Source: Aquabacterium olei | GTDB taxonomy: Bacteria; Pseudomonadota; Gammaproteobacteria; Burkholderiales; Burkholderiaceae_C | Assembly: GCF_003100395.1 (NCBI RefSeq) | Contig: NZ_CP029210.1 | Location: forward strand, 2,542,001-2,606,000 | DNA: 64,000 nucleotides | Reading direction: 5' to 3' | Shown here: positions 46,237 to 54,636 of the stretch, piece by piece | Numbering within the stretch: position 1 is the first letter of the stretch | How the letters are laid out: the number at the start of each line of letters is the position of its first letter | Position numbers and translations under genes: made by a program | The notes under the pieces: generated by a model | Told to the model about the DNA's origin: nothing | The model's database searches: none | The model's input: only the letters and a program-made list of their open reading frames with translations

Positions 46237-48381
46237 TCAAGCCTTGCGCAGCACGTAACGGCCGGGCGCGGCTTCGATCGGGGGGTAGGTCCGGTTGCCA
46301 GGGCGCTTCGGTGCGGGCACCTGACGGCCGGCATGTCCAGCCAGCCAGTCGGCCCACACGGGCCACCAGCTCCCGGGACGTTCTTCTGCCGCATCCAGCC
46401 AGGCCGAGGCGCTGTCAGGCAAGGCCTGTGCCAGCGAACCGCTCACCCAGTGGCTGCGCTTCTTCTTTTCAGGCGGGTTGATCACGCCGGCGATGTGGCC
46501 CGACGCACCCAGCACGAAGGTGCGGGGCCCCCGCACAACCTGGGTGGACGCATAGGCGCTCTCCCACGGCACGATGTGGTCTTCGCGCGAGCCGTAGATG
46601 AAGGTCGGCAGGTCGAGCCGGCTCAGATCGAGGGGCTCGCCGCACACCGTGACCGCCCCCGGTTGCACCAGCTTGTTCTCGAGGTAGGTGTTGCGCAGGT
46701 ACCAGGTGTAGAACGGGCCCGGCAGGTTCGTGCTGTCGCTGTTCCAGTACAGCAGGTCGAACGCCGGCGGCGGCTCGCCCTTCAGGTAATTGCCCACGAC
46801 GTAGTTCCAGACCAGGTCGTTCGGGCGCAGGAACGAGAAGGTGGCTGCCAGGTCGCCGCCGCGCATGAGGCCGCCGCCCTTCGGGCTGTCGGGGCCCATG
46901 GTCATCTCGCGCATGCGGACCATGGCCTCGTCCACGAAGACGTCCATGATGCCGGTCTGGCTGAAGTCGAGGAAGGCCGTCAGCAGCGTCAGGCTGGCGG
47001 CGGGGTGTTCGCCCCGGGCAGCCAGGGTGGCCAGCGCCGTGCCCAGCATGGTGCCCCCCACGCAGAAGCCCAGGGCGTTGACCTGGTCGGCGCCCGAGAT
47101 GTCGCGCGTGACACGCAGCGCCTCGAACACGCCCTGCTCGATGTAATCGTCCCAGCTGGCCTGCGCCAGGCTCTCATCCGGATTGACCCAGCTGACCATG
47201 AACACCCGATGGCCTTGCGACACCAGGTAGCGCACGACCGAGTTCTCGGGCTGCAGATCAAGGATGTAGAACTTGTTGATGCACGGGGGCACGAAGAGGA
47301 ACGGCCGCTCGTAGACCTTCTCGGTCAGCGGCGCGTACTCGATCAGCTGGAAGAAGGCGTTCTCGAACACCACCTGGCCGGGGCTGGTCGCCACGTTCTG
47401 GCCGACGTGGAAGACGCTTTCGTCCGTCTGCGACAGGTGCCCCTGACGCAGGTCGTGCATCAGCTGCTGCACGCCCTGCGTGAGGCTGCTGCCGCGGGTG
47501 TCGATCGCCTTCTTCAGCGCCTCGGGGTTCAGCGCCAGGAAGTTGCTGGGCGACGAGGCCGCCACCCACTGCTGCACGGCGAAACGCACGCGCTCGCAGG
47601 CCTTGTCGTCACCCTGCAGCGCGTCGGCCAGGCGGCGCAAGGTCCGGGCGTTGAGGAGGTACAGCGACGCGGTGAAAGCGGCTGCCGGATGAGCCGACCA
47701 CTCGGGCGCAGCGAAACGCTTGTCAGCCGGCTTGAGCGCGTCCTGGCCTTCCAGCGACTTGTTCCACAGCGCAGTGGCTTCCTGCACGTACTCCTGCTGG
47801 ATGCGCTGCATCTCGTCGGCCGGCACACTCAGCCCCGCCAGCGATTGCACGGTGGTGCCGAGGCTTCGGCCCATGGCCTCCACCGCCGCGGTCATGGTGG
47901 ACACACCGGGTGCCGTGGGCAGGGTCGGCAGACCGGCCGGCTTCAGCAGGTTCATCCACTGCGTCAGGGCCTCGGGCCCGGCTTGGCCCGCCGTGCTCGG
48001 CGGAAACTTGAACAGATCGGCGGCGTCGAGGCCCGTGCCCCGTGCCCACTGGCGCCAGTCGGGCCATGCGCCGGTCTTGAACGCCTCGGCGCCGGGCAGT
48101 GCCTGCGCAAAGGCCTGGAACGGTGCGCCGAACGGGTTGGCTGCCGCTGCGGCCTCGGCGCCGGGCGAGGCACCGGCTGACGGCGCTGCGGCCGCGGAGT
48201 CTGTCGCCGCTGGTGCGACCTGCTCGGGCTCGCGCGCCGGCGCAGGCTTCGTCGCCCGGGTGGCCGACTTGGGCGAGGGTGCGGCGCCCGGGGCGCGCGC
48301 AGAGGGGGTTGCCTTGCGCGACTCAGCGTCGCTGCTGGCTTGCCGGGTGCGCGAGCTGCGCGACCTTGGGGAAACTGCCAT
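46237..48381 (-). CDS. phaC: Class I poly(R)-hydroxyalkanoate synthase
   Basis: A 714-aa synthase polymerising (R)-3-hydroxybutyryl-CoA on granules. Catalytic residues are Cys440 in ALGFCVGGTM, Asp601 in SREDHIVPW and His629 in GASGHIAG. The first 130 residues form an Ala/Pro/Arg-rich, probably disordered arm, longer than in Cupriavidus PhaC (589 aa). The catalytic core is complete, with SSPSNFLALNPEAL, GRNVAT-type QNVATSPGQVV and LYWNSDSTNLPG. AGGAG is five bases before the ATG. The gene leads phaA and phaB at 53-base spacing. Confidence 0.97.
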   Translation of the reverse strand: MAVSPRSRSSRTRQASSDAESRKATPSARAPGAAPSPKSATRATKPAPAREPEQVAPAATDSAAAAPSAGASPGAEAAAAANPFGAPFQAFAQALPGAEAFKTGAWPDWRQWARGTGLDAADLFKFPPSTAGQAGPEALTQWMNLLKPAGLPTLPTAPGVSTMTAAVEAMGRSLGTTVQSLAGLSVPADEMQRIQQEYVQEATALWNKSLEGQDALKPADKRFAAPEWSAHPAAAFTASLYLLNARTLRRLADALQGDDKACERVRFAVQQWVAASSPSNFLALNPEALKKAIDTRGSSLTQGVQQLMHDLRQGHLSQTDESVFHVGQNVATSPGQVVFENAFFQLIEYAPLTEKVYERPFLFVPPCINKFYILDLQPENSVVRYLVSQGHRVFMVSWVNPDESLAQASWDDYIEQGVFEALRVTRDISGADQVNALGFCVGGTMLGTALATLAARGEHPAASLTLLTAFLDFSQTGIMDVFVDEAMVRMREMTMGPDSPKGGGLMRGGDLAATFSFLRPNDLVWNYVVGNYLKGEPPPAFDLLYWNSDSTNLPGPFYTWYLRNTYLENKLVQPGAVTVCGEPLDLSRLDLPTFIYGSREDHIVPWESAYASTQVVRGPRTFVLGASGHIAGVINPPEKKKRSHWVSGSLAQALPDSASAWLDAAEERPGSWWPVWADWLAGHAGRQVPAPKRPGNRTYPPIEAAPGRYVLRKA

Positions 48382-48655
48382 ACGTCTCCTGCTTGGATGA
48401 GGACCGATGCGGGCAACCGAGTGCCCCTCTGCATGTTGTCCTATTTTGAGGGCACATTTTTCGTGGCGAAACGACCCCAGGCGGCTTTTGCCGTCTTTCC
48501 AACAACCGCCATTCGCCCGGTAAGGCAGCGCACCATGGTCACAATAACGCCATGAATGCACTGGCATGGGTGATGCACATCAACCGACATGGTCTTGGTG
48601 CGCCCCGTTACCGTCTGCAGTGTTTGCCCTCGGTGCCTGAAGAAAGCCCTTCGCG

Positions 48656-48964
48656 ATGTGGACCTGGATTGTTGCCCTGGCGTGGATGTATGTGGTCTCG
48701 CTGATGACGCTGGCCGAAGCCACGGACCCGCAGGGCTCCGTGCTGGGCGCGGTCATCACCTTCCTGTTCTATGGGCTGGGCCCACTGGCGCTCGTGATGT
48801 ACCTGCTGGGCACGCCGGCCCGTCGCAAGGCCAGGCAGGCAGCCGAAGCGCGTCAGGCGGCCGCAGCAGAGGGCCCGGCGGCCGACTCAGCGGCAGGAGT
48901 CGAGCCAGATGCAGGCAGCCTGCCGTCCGGTGCGCCCGTCTCGCCGGAAAGAAAAGAACCGTGA
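48656..48964 (+). CDS. Small two-helix membrane protein of unknown function
   Basis: A 102-aa protein with two hydrophobic segments, at about 2-20 (WTWIVALAWMYVVSLMTLA) and 30-51 (LGAVITFLFYGLGPLALVMYLLG), then a charged Ala/Arg/Glu-rich tail. The tail's coding sequence overlaps the 3' end of pgeF on the opposite strand by 78 bases. The ATG has only a weak ribosome-binding site. Family unknown, but small proteins of this shape are common near pha or pgeF genes in related species. Confidence 0.65.
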   Translation: MWTWIVALAWMYVVSLMTLAEATDPQGSVLGAVITFLFYGLGPLALVMYLLGTPARRKARQAAEARQAAAAEGPAADSAAGVEPDAGSLPSGAPVSPERKEP

Positions 48965-49741
48965 TGGCTCGCTGACCGTGCACCACGCCCCCCCGGCGGT
49001 GTGCGCCGCGCGCACGCCCAGCCCGGCCAGCCGGTCCTGCGCCAGGCCAGCCAGATCCGCCAGCCAGCGGGGCGCGGCCTCGCCGCTGCCTGCGCGGGGC
49101 ACGAACCGGGGGTGAGATTCAGCGGGGTTCACCCCGAAGCCCGCCAACACGTCGGCGCCCACTTCGAACGCCGACGGGCCGATGCAGGGCCCCAACCACG
49201 CGCGCAGATCGGCGGGGGCACAGCCCGTGGCCTCACACAGCGCCGCCACACCGGCCTCCACGATGCCGCGCCCGCCCAGTTCGCCTGCGCCCGCCAGGCC
49301 GCGCCAACCTGCGTGGAGCGCCGCCACGCCGCGCCCCTCCGGCGCAGCGAGCAGCACCGGCAGGCAGTCCGCGACCATCACCGTGCAAGCCACGCCGGGC
49401 TCCGTGGTCAGCGCCCCGTCCGCTTCAATGGGTTCCCCGCCCAGACCACTGCCTGCCGTCAGCCGGACCACGGTATGCCCATGCACTTGCCTGAGCCAGA
49501 CTGGTCGCGCACCGAGCAAGGCAGCCACCTCGGCCCGATTCAAGGCCACGGCGTCGGGCGTGTCCCCGACATGGTCCCCCAGGTTGCACCCGGCATAGGG
49601 CGCGGCACTGTGCCCGCCAGATCGTGCCGTCATCAAGGCGCCCACGCCCGGCCCCATGGCTGGCACGATCCACCCGGCCGGCAGGCCCGGGGGCTGGCCG
49701 GCGACGTCGGAGCGGGGTGTGGTGGCAGGGTCAGTGGACAT
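48887..49741 (-). CDS. pgeF: Peptidoglycan editing factor / polyphenol oxidase (YfiH family)
   Basis: A 284-aa protein of the PgeF (laccase-domain, YfiH) family. Metal-ligand segments are RQVHGHTVVRL (His about 85-87), VMVADCLPVLL (Cys about 125) and AALHAGWRGLAGAG (His about 143). The C-terminus has FFSFRRDGRTGRQAACIWL. These enzymes remove wrongly incorporated amino acids from peptidoglycan precursors and can oxidise phenols with copper. It is divergent from ubiC across a 36-base gap, so both promoters overlap. Confidence 0.9.
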   Translation of the reverse strand: MSTDPATTPRSDVAGQPPGLPAGWIVPAMGPGVGALMTARSGGHSAAPYAGCNLGDHVGDTPDAVALNRAEVAALLGARPVWLRQVHGHTVVRLTAGSGLGGEPIEADGALTTEPGVACTVMVADCLPVLLAAPEGRGVAALHAGWRGLAGAGELGGRGIVEAGVAALCEATGCAPADLRAWLGPCIGPSAFEVGADVLAGFGVNPAESHPRFVPRAGSGEAAPRWLADLAGLAQDRLAGLGVRAAHTAGGAWCTVSEPSRFFSFRRDGRTGRQAACIWLDSCR

Positions 49742-49777
49742 GAGACGAGACGGTGGCAGGGCTATGATCGCGCCCCG

Positions 49778-50362
49778 ATGCTACCCCGACGATACCCCGC
49801 GCCTGACCGCCGCCTGCCCTTGACATGCGGCGACCTGCCCGCCTGGCTCTGCGCCCCGGGATCACTGACGGCGCGACTGCGAAGCCACGGCGTCGTCACC
49901 GTGCGGGTGCTGCAGCAGGGCCATCGACCGCTCTGGCGGCAGGAGCAGCGGGCCCTCGGCGAGCGCAGCGGGCACGTCCGCGAAGTCATGCTGATGGTGG
50001 ATGGCCGGCCCGCAGTCTGGGCACGGAGTGTCACGACCTTGCGCGCCGCACGCGGCGCCTGGCGGGCCATGAAGGGCCTGGGCACACGGCCGCTGGCCGA
50101 GTTGCTGTTTGCGCACCGGCGCGTGCACCGTGGGCCGCTGCAAGCCAGCCGCTTCCCCTCTTCCTCGCCCGAGGGCCGTCATCTGGCACGCGGCTGGCAA
50201 ACCCGTGCGCCCGAAGCCATCGCCGCCACGCCATCATGGGCGCGGCACTCCATCTTTCGACACAAGGGGCACCCGCTGCAGGTGCTGGAAGCGTTCTCAC
50301 CATGGGTGGGCGGGCTGGAAGCGGGCCGCACTGGCGCCGTGCGTCGGGGGCACCGGCGCTGA
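49778..50362 (+). CDS. ubiC: Chorismate--pyruvate lyase
   Basis: A 194-aa enzyme converting chorismate to 4-hydroxybenzoate, the first committed step of ubiquinone synthesis. The ends PAWLCAPGSLTARLRSHG and VREVMLMVDGRPAVWARSVTTL match the UbiC family, as do RPLAELLF and WARHSIFRHKGHPLQVLEAFSP, including the Glu of the active site. UbiC is usually about 165-200 aa. It starts at MLPRRYPAP, 36 bases after the divergent pgeF start. No other ubi gene is in the window. Confidence 0.88.
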   Translation: MLPRRYPAPDRRLPLTCGDLPAWLCAPGSLTARLRSHGVVTVRVLQQGHRPLWRQEQRALGERSGHVREVMLMVDGRPAVWARSVTTLRAARGAWRAMKGLGTRPLAELLFAHRRVHRGPLQASRFPSSSPEGRHLARGWQTRAPEAIAATPSWARHSIFRHKGHPLQVLEAFSPWVGGLEAGRTGAVRRGHRR

Positions 50363-50398
50363 CCCGCGCCGTGCGCTGCCTTGCCCTACACTTGACGG

Positions 50399-50944
50399 AT
50401 GCTGTTTGCACGCCGAATCGAGCACTGCCAGGTCTGTGGCACCCCCGTCGAGCACAAGGTGCCAGCCGACGACAACCGCGAACGGGCGGTGTGTCCGTCG
50501 TGCGGGCACGTTCACTACGTCAACCCGCTGAACGTGGTGGGCACCCTGCCTGTGTGGGGCGACCAGGTGCTGCTGTGCAAGCGCAACATCGAGCCCCGCA
50601 AGGGCTTCTGGACCCTGCCCGCCGGCTTCATGGAACTGGGTGAGACCACCGCCGAGGGTGCCGCGCGCGAAACCGACGAGGAAGCAGGGGCTCACATTGA
50701 GCTGGGCGACCTGTACTGCGTCATCAATGTGGTCAGCGCGGGCCAGGTCCACCTGTTCTACCGCGCACGTCTGCTTGACACGGAATTTGCGCCCGGCCCC
50801 GAGACGATGGAGGCGCGCCTGTTCCACCGCCACGAGATCCCATGGGACGACCTGGCGTTCCGTACCGTGCGGATGACACTCGATCGCTATTTCGCAGACC
50901 GGGAAACGGGTCAATTCGGCATCCATTGCGCCGATATCCGCTGA
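50399..50944 (+). CDS. NUDIX hydrolase with N-terminal zinc ribbon
   Basis: A 181-aa protein. Two Cys pairs at about 10-13 (CQVC) and 31-35 (CPSC) make a zinc ribbon. The NUDIX box is GFMELGETTAEGAARETDEEAGA (about 76-98), matching GX5EX7REXXEEXG with its metal-binding Glu residues. This zinc-ribbon arrangement resembles NudC-like or the COG1051/COG2816 ADP-ribose pyrophosphatase group, so the substrate is probably an NDP-sugar or nucleotide. A hairpin (GCCGGCC with GGCCGGC, about 50954-50981) follows the stop without a T-tract. Confidence 0.9.
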   Translation: MLFARRIEHCQVCGTPVEHKVPADDNRERAVCPSCGHVHYVNPLNVVGTLPVWGDQVLLCKRNIEPRKGFWTLPAGFMELGETTAEGAARETDEEAGAHIELGDLYCVINVVSAGQVHLFYRARLLDTEFAPGPETMEARLFHRHEIPWDDLAFRTVRMTLDRYFADRETGQFGIHCADIR

Positions 50945-50999
50945 CACACCCGCGCCGGCCAGCCAGGCCCTGCGCGGCCGGCCTGCCTCCACACCATCG

Positions 51000-53177
51000 A
51001 TGAACGCCCCTCAGGATCCCCCTGTCGTCGCCCAGCCCACCGCGCGCCTGCGCGACGATCTGGTCACCCCCGATCCCTTGCTGGACTGCCTGATCGAGGT
51101 CTGCCGCCTGCATGGCCTTGGGGCCTCTCGCGCTGCCTTGTCGGCTGGACTGCCGCTGGCCAGTGGCCCGCTGACGCTGCAGCTGGCCGAACGGGCCGCA
51201 AGCCGGGCCGGACTGGCCACCAAGGTACAGCGCCTGGCGGTAGCCGACATCGACGCCCTCACGCTGCCCGCCATCCTGATCTTGCACGGGCAGCGCGCGT
51301 GCGTGCTGCTGTCCCGGGAGGCCGATGGCACCTGCCGCATCCTGCTGCCCGAATCGGGTCAGGGTGCGATCAGCCTGACGCTGGACGACCTGAACACCCG
51401 CCACACCGGCGTGGTGCTGTTCGCGCGCCCGCACTTCCGCTTCGACGAGCGTACGCCGGCCGTGCGAGCCACCCGCAGCGGCCATTGGTTCTGGGGCCCG
51501 GTGCTGGCGCAGCGCCTAGTGTACCGCGATGTGCTGTGGGCGGCGCTGCTGATCAACGTGTTCGCGCTGGCCTACCCCATTTTCTCGATGAACGTGTACG
51601 ACCGCGTGGTGCCCAACCACGCGACCGAGACACTGTGGGTGCTGGCCATCGGCATCGTGCTCGTGCTGGGCGGCGACCTGTTCATCAAGCTGCTGCGCAG
51701 CCACTTCATCGACGAGGCGAGCGCCCGCATCGACGTGCATATCTCGGCCACGCTGATGGAGCGGGTGCTGGGCATGCGGCTGGAGAACCGGCCGGCATCG
51801 GTGGGCTCGTTCGCGGCCAACCTGCGCGGCTTCGAGCAGGTCCGCGATTTCATTGCCTCGGGCACCGTCACAGCGCTGATCGACCTGCCGTTTGCGGTGC
51901 TGTTCCTGGGCGTGATCGCCTGGATCTCGCCGTGGCTGGTGATCCCCGTGGTGCTGATCTTCCTGATGATTGTGGTGGCCGGCTATGTGCTGCAGCATCG
52001 CCTGCACGAGTTGTCGCAGCAGACCTACCAGGCCTCGGCGCAACGCAACGCCACGCTGGTCGAGAGCCTGACCGGCATCGAGACGATCAAGGCGCAGGCT
52101 GCCGAAAGCCTGATCCAGGACCGCTGGGAGCGCGCCAACCGCTTCCTCGCCGGGCTCAACGTGCGCATGCGGGGTCTGTCGTCCAGCGCGATGTACACGA
52201 CCGCCACGCTGACCCAGATGGTGTCGGTGAGCATCGTGGTGATCGGCGTCTACCTGATCACCGACCGCCAGCTCACCATGGGGGGCCTGATCGCCGTGAG
52301 CATGCTGGCCGGCCGTGCGCTGGCCCCCGCGGGCCAGATCGTGGGCCTGTTGATGCAGTACCAAGGCGCACGCACGGCCCTGGAGTCGCTCGAGAAAATC
52401 ATGGCGCAGCCGGTGGAGCGGCCCGAGGGCTCGGCCTTCGTGCAGCGCCGCGAGTTCAAGGGCGAAATCGAGTTCCGCCATGTGTCGTTCGCCTACCCGG
52501 GCCGACAGGAGCCGGCCATCGATGACATCAGCTTCAAGGTGGCTCCGGGTGAGCGCGTGGCGCTGATCGGCAAGGTGGGCTCGGGCAAGACGACGTTGCA
52601 GAAGCTCGTCATGGGCCTGTACCAGCCGACCGGGGGCGCCGTGCTGCTCGATGGCATCGACCTGCGTCAGCTGGACCCGGCCGACGTGCGTCGCAACACC
52701 GCACACGTCTCGCAGGACGTGAACCTCTTCTTCGGCACGCTGCGCGAGAACATCACCTTCGGCATGCCGCACGCGATGGACGATGCCATCGTGGCCGCTG
52801 CCGAAACCGCCGGACTGACGGAGTTCGTGCAACGCCACCCGCAGGGCTTCGATCTGCCGGTGGGCGAGCGCGGCGAGCTGCTGTCGGGCGGCCAGCGCCA
52901 GAGCGTGGGCATTGCCCGCGCCGTGCTGCACAACGCCCCGATCCTGCTGCTCGACGAGCCCACCAGCGCGATGGACTTCTCGACCGAGGCCCAGGTGACG
53001 CAGCGCATGCAGGCCTTCTGCCAGGGCAAGACCGTGGTGCTGGTGACGCACCGCACCTCGATGCTGGCCTTCGTCGACCGGGTCATCGTGATCGACCAGG
53101 GCAAGGTGGTGGCCGATGGCCCGCGCGACCGCATCATGCAGGCGCTGGCGGCCGGCCGCATCGCCCGCGCATCGTGA
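51000..53177 (+). CDS. lapB: Type I secretion ATPase/permease (LapB-like)
   Basis: A 725-aa inner-membrane ABC exporter. The N-terminal 130 residues resemble a C39 peptidase-like domain without the catalytic Cys-His pair (LLDCLIEVCRLHGLGASRAALSAGLPL), a CLD used for substrate docking. Six transmembrane helices (about 165-450) come next, then the ATPase with Walker A GKVGSGKTT (about 522-530), signature LSGGQRQSVGIARAVL and Walker B ILLLDEPTSAMD. This is the RTX-adhesin transporter of the Lap system, which powers secretion of a large adhesin. It is followed by the adaptor gene after 16 bases. Confidence 0.92.
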   Translation: MNAPQDPPVVAQPTARLRDDLVTPDPLLDCLIEVCRLHGLGASRAALSAGLPLASGPLTLQLAERAASRAGLATKVQRLAVADIDALTLPAILILHGQRACVLLSREADGTCRILLPESGQGAISLTLDDLNTRHTGVVLFARPHFRFDERTPAVRATRSGHWFWGPVLAQRLVYRDVLWAALLINVFALAYPIFSMNVYDRVVPNHATETLWVLAIGIVLVLGGDLFIKLLRSHFIDEASARIDVHISATLMERVLGMRLENRPASVGSFAANLRGFEQVRDFIASGTVTALIDLPFAVLFLGVIAWISPWLVIPVVLIFLMIVVAGYVLQHRLHELSQQTYQASAQRNATLVESLTGIETIKAQAAESLIQDRWERANRFLAGLNVRMRGLSSSAMYTTATLTQMVSVSIVVIGVYLITDRQLTMGGLIAVSMLAGRALAPAGQIVGLLMQYQGARTALESLEKIMAQPVERPEGSAFVQRREFKGEIEFRHVSFAYPGRQEPAIDDISFKVAPGERVALIGKVGSGKTTLQKLVMGLYQPTGGAVLLDGIDLRQLDPADVRRNTAHVSQDVNLFFGTLRENITFGMPHAMDDAIVAAAETAGLTEFVQRHPQGFDLPVGERGELLSGGQRQSVGIARAVLHNAPILLLDEPTSAMDFSTEAQVTQRMQAFCQGKTVVLVTHRTSMLAFVDRVIVIDQGKVVADGPRDRIMQALAAGRIARAS

Positions 53178-53193
53178 CCGGAGGCCGCACACC

Positions 53194-54636
53194 ATGAACA
53201 AGCTCATCCAGTCCGGTCAGGGTGCCGTGCGCGTCCTCGAAAAGGTGCGCACCACCATCGCGCCCGTGACCGACCCTTTGCTCGACCGCCTGGGCGGCCC
53301 GCGTGTGGACGCCGCACAGGCCCATGCGGCCGGCATGCCCGCATTCGAGAACGAGGCCGAGGCCGTCATGTCCACCGCGGGCACCCACCGCGCACAGACG
53401 CTGGTGCGCTCGGCGGTGCTGGTCACGGCCATCCTGATCGCGTGGGCGGCCGTGGCCGAGGTGGACGAGGTCTCGAAGGGCGACGCCAAGGTGATCCCGT
53501 CGCGGCAGTTGCAGGTGATTCAGTCGCTCGATGGCGGCGTGGTCTCCGAGATCCGTGTGCAGGAGGGCCAGGTGGTCGAGGCCGGGCAGCTGCTGCTCAA
53601 GATCGACGAGACGCGGGCCACCTCGGGCGTGCGCGAGAGCGCCGCGCAGGCGTTTGCGCTGCAGGTCAAGCAGGCGCGCCTGAAGGCGCTCGCCGAAGGC
53701 GATCCGTTCTACCCGCCCACGGCCCGCACCGGCGACGCCGAAGAGCAGCGCATCATCGACGAGGAACGCCAGCTCTACGACGCGCGCCGCTCCGAGCTCA
53801 ACGCCCTGGTGTCCATCAGCCAGCAGCAGCTCGCCCAGCGCCAGCAGGAACTGAGCGAGTACCGCGCACGCCGCGAATCGGCCGCACGCTCGCTCGACCT
53901 GTCACAGCAGGAACTGGCCAAAACGCGACCGCTGCTGGCCACGGGCGCGGTCTCGGAAGTCGACGTGCTGCGACTCGAACGCGACGTCACACGCGCCCGC
54001 GGCGAGATGGAGCAGGCTGGCGCGCAGATCGGTCGGGCCCAGGCCGCCATCAGCGAAGCCACGCGCAAGATCCAGGAAACCGAGCTCTCCTTCCGCAACG
54101 AAGCGCGCAAGGAGCTGTCCGAGGTGCTGGGCCGTCTGAACGCGCTCAACCAAGGCGCCGTGGCCCTGGCCGACAAGGTGGACAAGGCCTCGGTGAAATC
54201 GCCGGTACGCGGGCGTGTGCAGCGCCTGCTGGCGAACACGGTGGGCGGCGTCGTGACCCCGGGCAAGGACCTCATCGAGATCGTGCCACTGGACGACGCC
54301 CTGGTGCTGGAAGCCAAGGTGCAGCCGCGTGACATCGCCTTCATCCGCCCCGGCCAGCCGGCCACCGTGAAGTTCACGGCCTACGACTTCTCGGTCTACG
54401 GCGGGCTGGACGCGACGGTGGAAAACATCAGCCCCGACACCGTGACCGACGAGCGGGGCCAGAACACGTTCTACGTGGTGCGGGTGCGCACCAAGCGCGT
54501 GAACTTCAGCGACCAGCTGCCCATCATCCCGGGCATGACCGCCGAGGTGGACATCCTCACCGGCAAGAAGACGGTGCTGTCCTACCTGCTCAAGCCGGTG
54601 CTCAAGGCCAAGGCCTACGCGCTGCGCGAGCGCTGA
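53194..54636 (+). CDS. lapC: HlyD family type I secretion adaptor (LapC-like)
   Basis: A 480-aa membrane fusion protein of the type I secretion system. It has a cytoplasmic N-terminal arm, one transmembrane helix at about 68-88 (VRSAVLVTAILIAWAAVAEV), a biotinyl-lipoyl half (QVIQSLDGGVVSEIRVQEGQVVEAG, about 107-131), a long coiled coil (about 160-335) and the second half SVKSPVRGRVQRLL. The C-terminus has the conserved HlyD signature (VRTKRVNFSDQLPIIPGMTAEVDILTGKKTVLSYLLKP). GGAGG lies nine bases before the ATG at 53194. The stop codon abuts the convergent lapD stop exactly, with no gap. Confidence 0.93.
   Translation: MNKLIQSGQGAVRVLEKVRTTIAPVTDPLLDRLGGPRVDAAQAHAAGMPAFENEAEAVMSTAGTHRAQTLVRSAVLVTAILIAWAAVAEVDEVSKGDAKVIPSRQLQVIQSLDGGVVSEIRVQEGQVVEAGQLLLKIDETRATSGVRESAAQAFALQVKQARLKALAEGDPFYPPTARTGDAEEQRIIDEERQLYDARRSELNALVSISQQQLAQRQQELSEYRARRESAARSLDLSQQELAKTRPLLATGAVSEVDVLRLERDVTRARGEMEQAGAQIGRAQAAISEATRKIQETELSFRNEARKELSEVLGRLNALNQGAVALADKVDKASVKSPVRGRVQRLLANTVGGVVTPGKDLIEIVPLDDALVLEAKVQPRDIAFIRPGQPATVKFTAYDFSVYGGLDATVENISPDTVTDERGQNTFYVVRVRTKRVNFSDQLPIIPGMTAEVDILTGKKTVLSYLLKPVLKAKAYALRER

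Noticed and set aside
49001-49777. Plus-strand open frame joined upstream of ubiC, opposite pgeF
   Set aside because: The pgeF family motifs lie on the minus strand. The upstream plus-strand part is a shadow; only the segment from 49778 matches UbiC.
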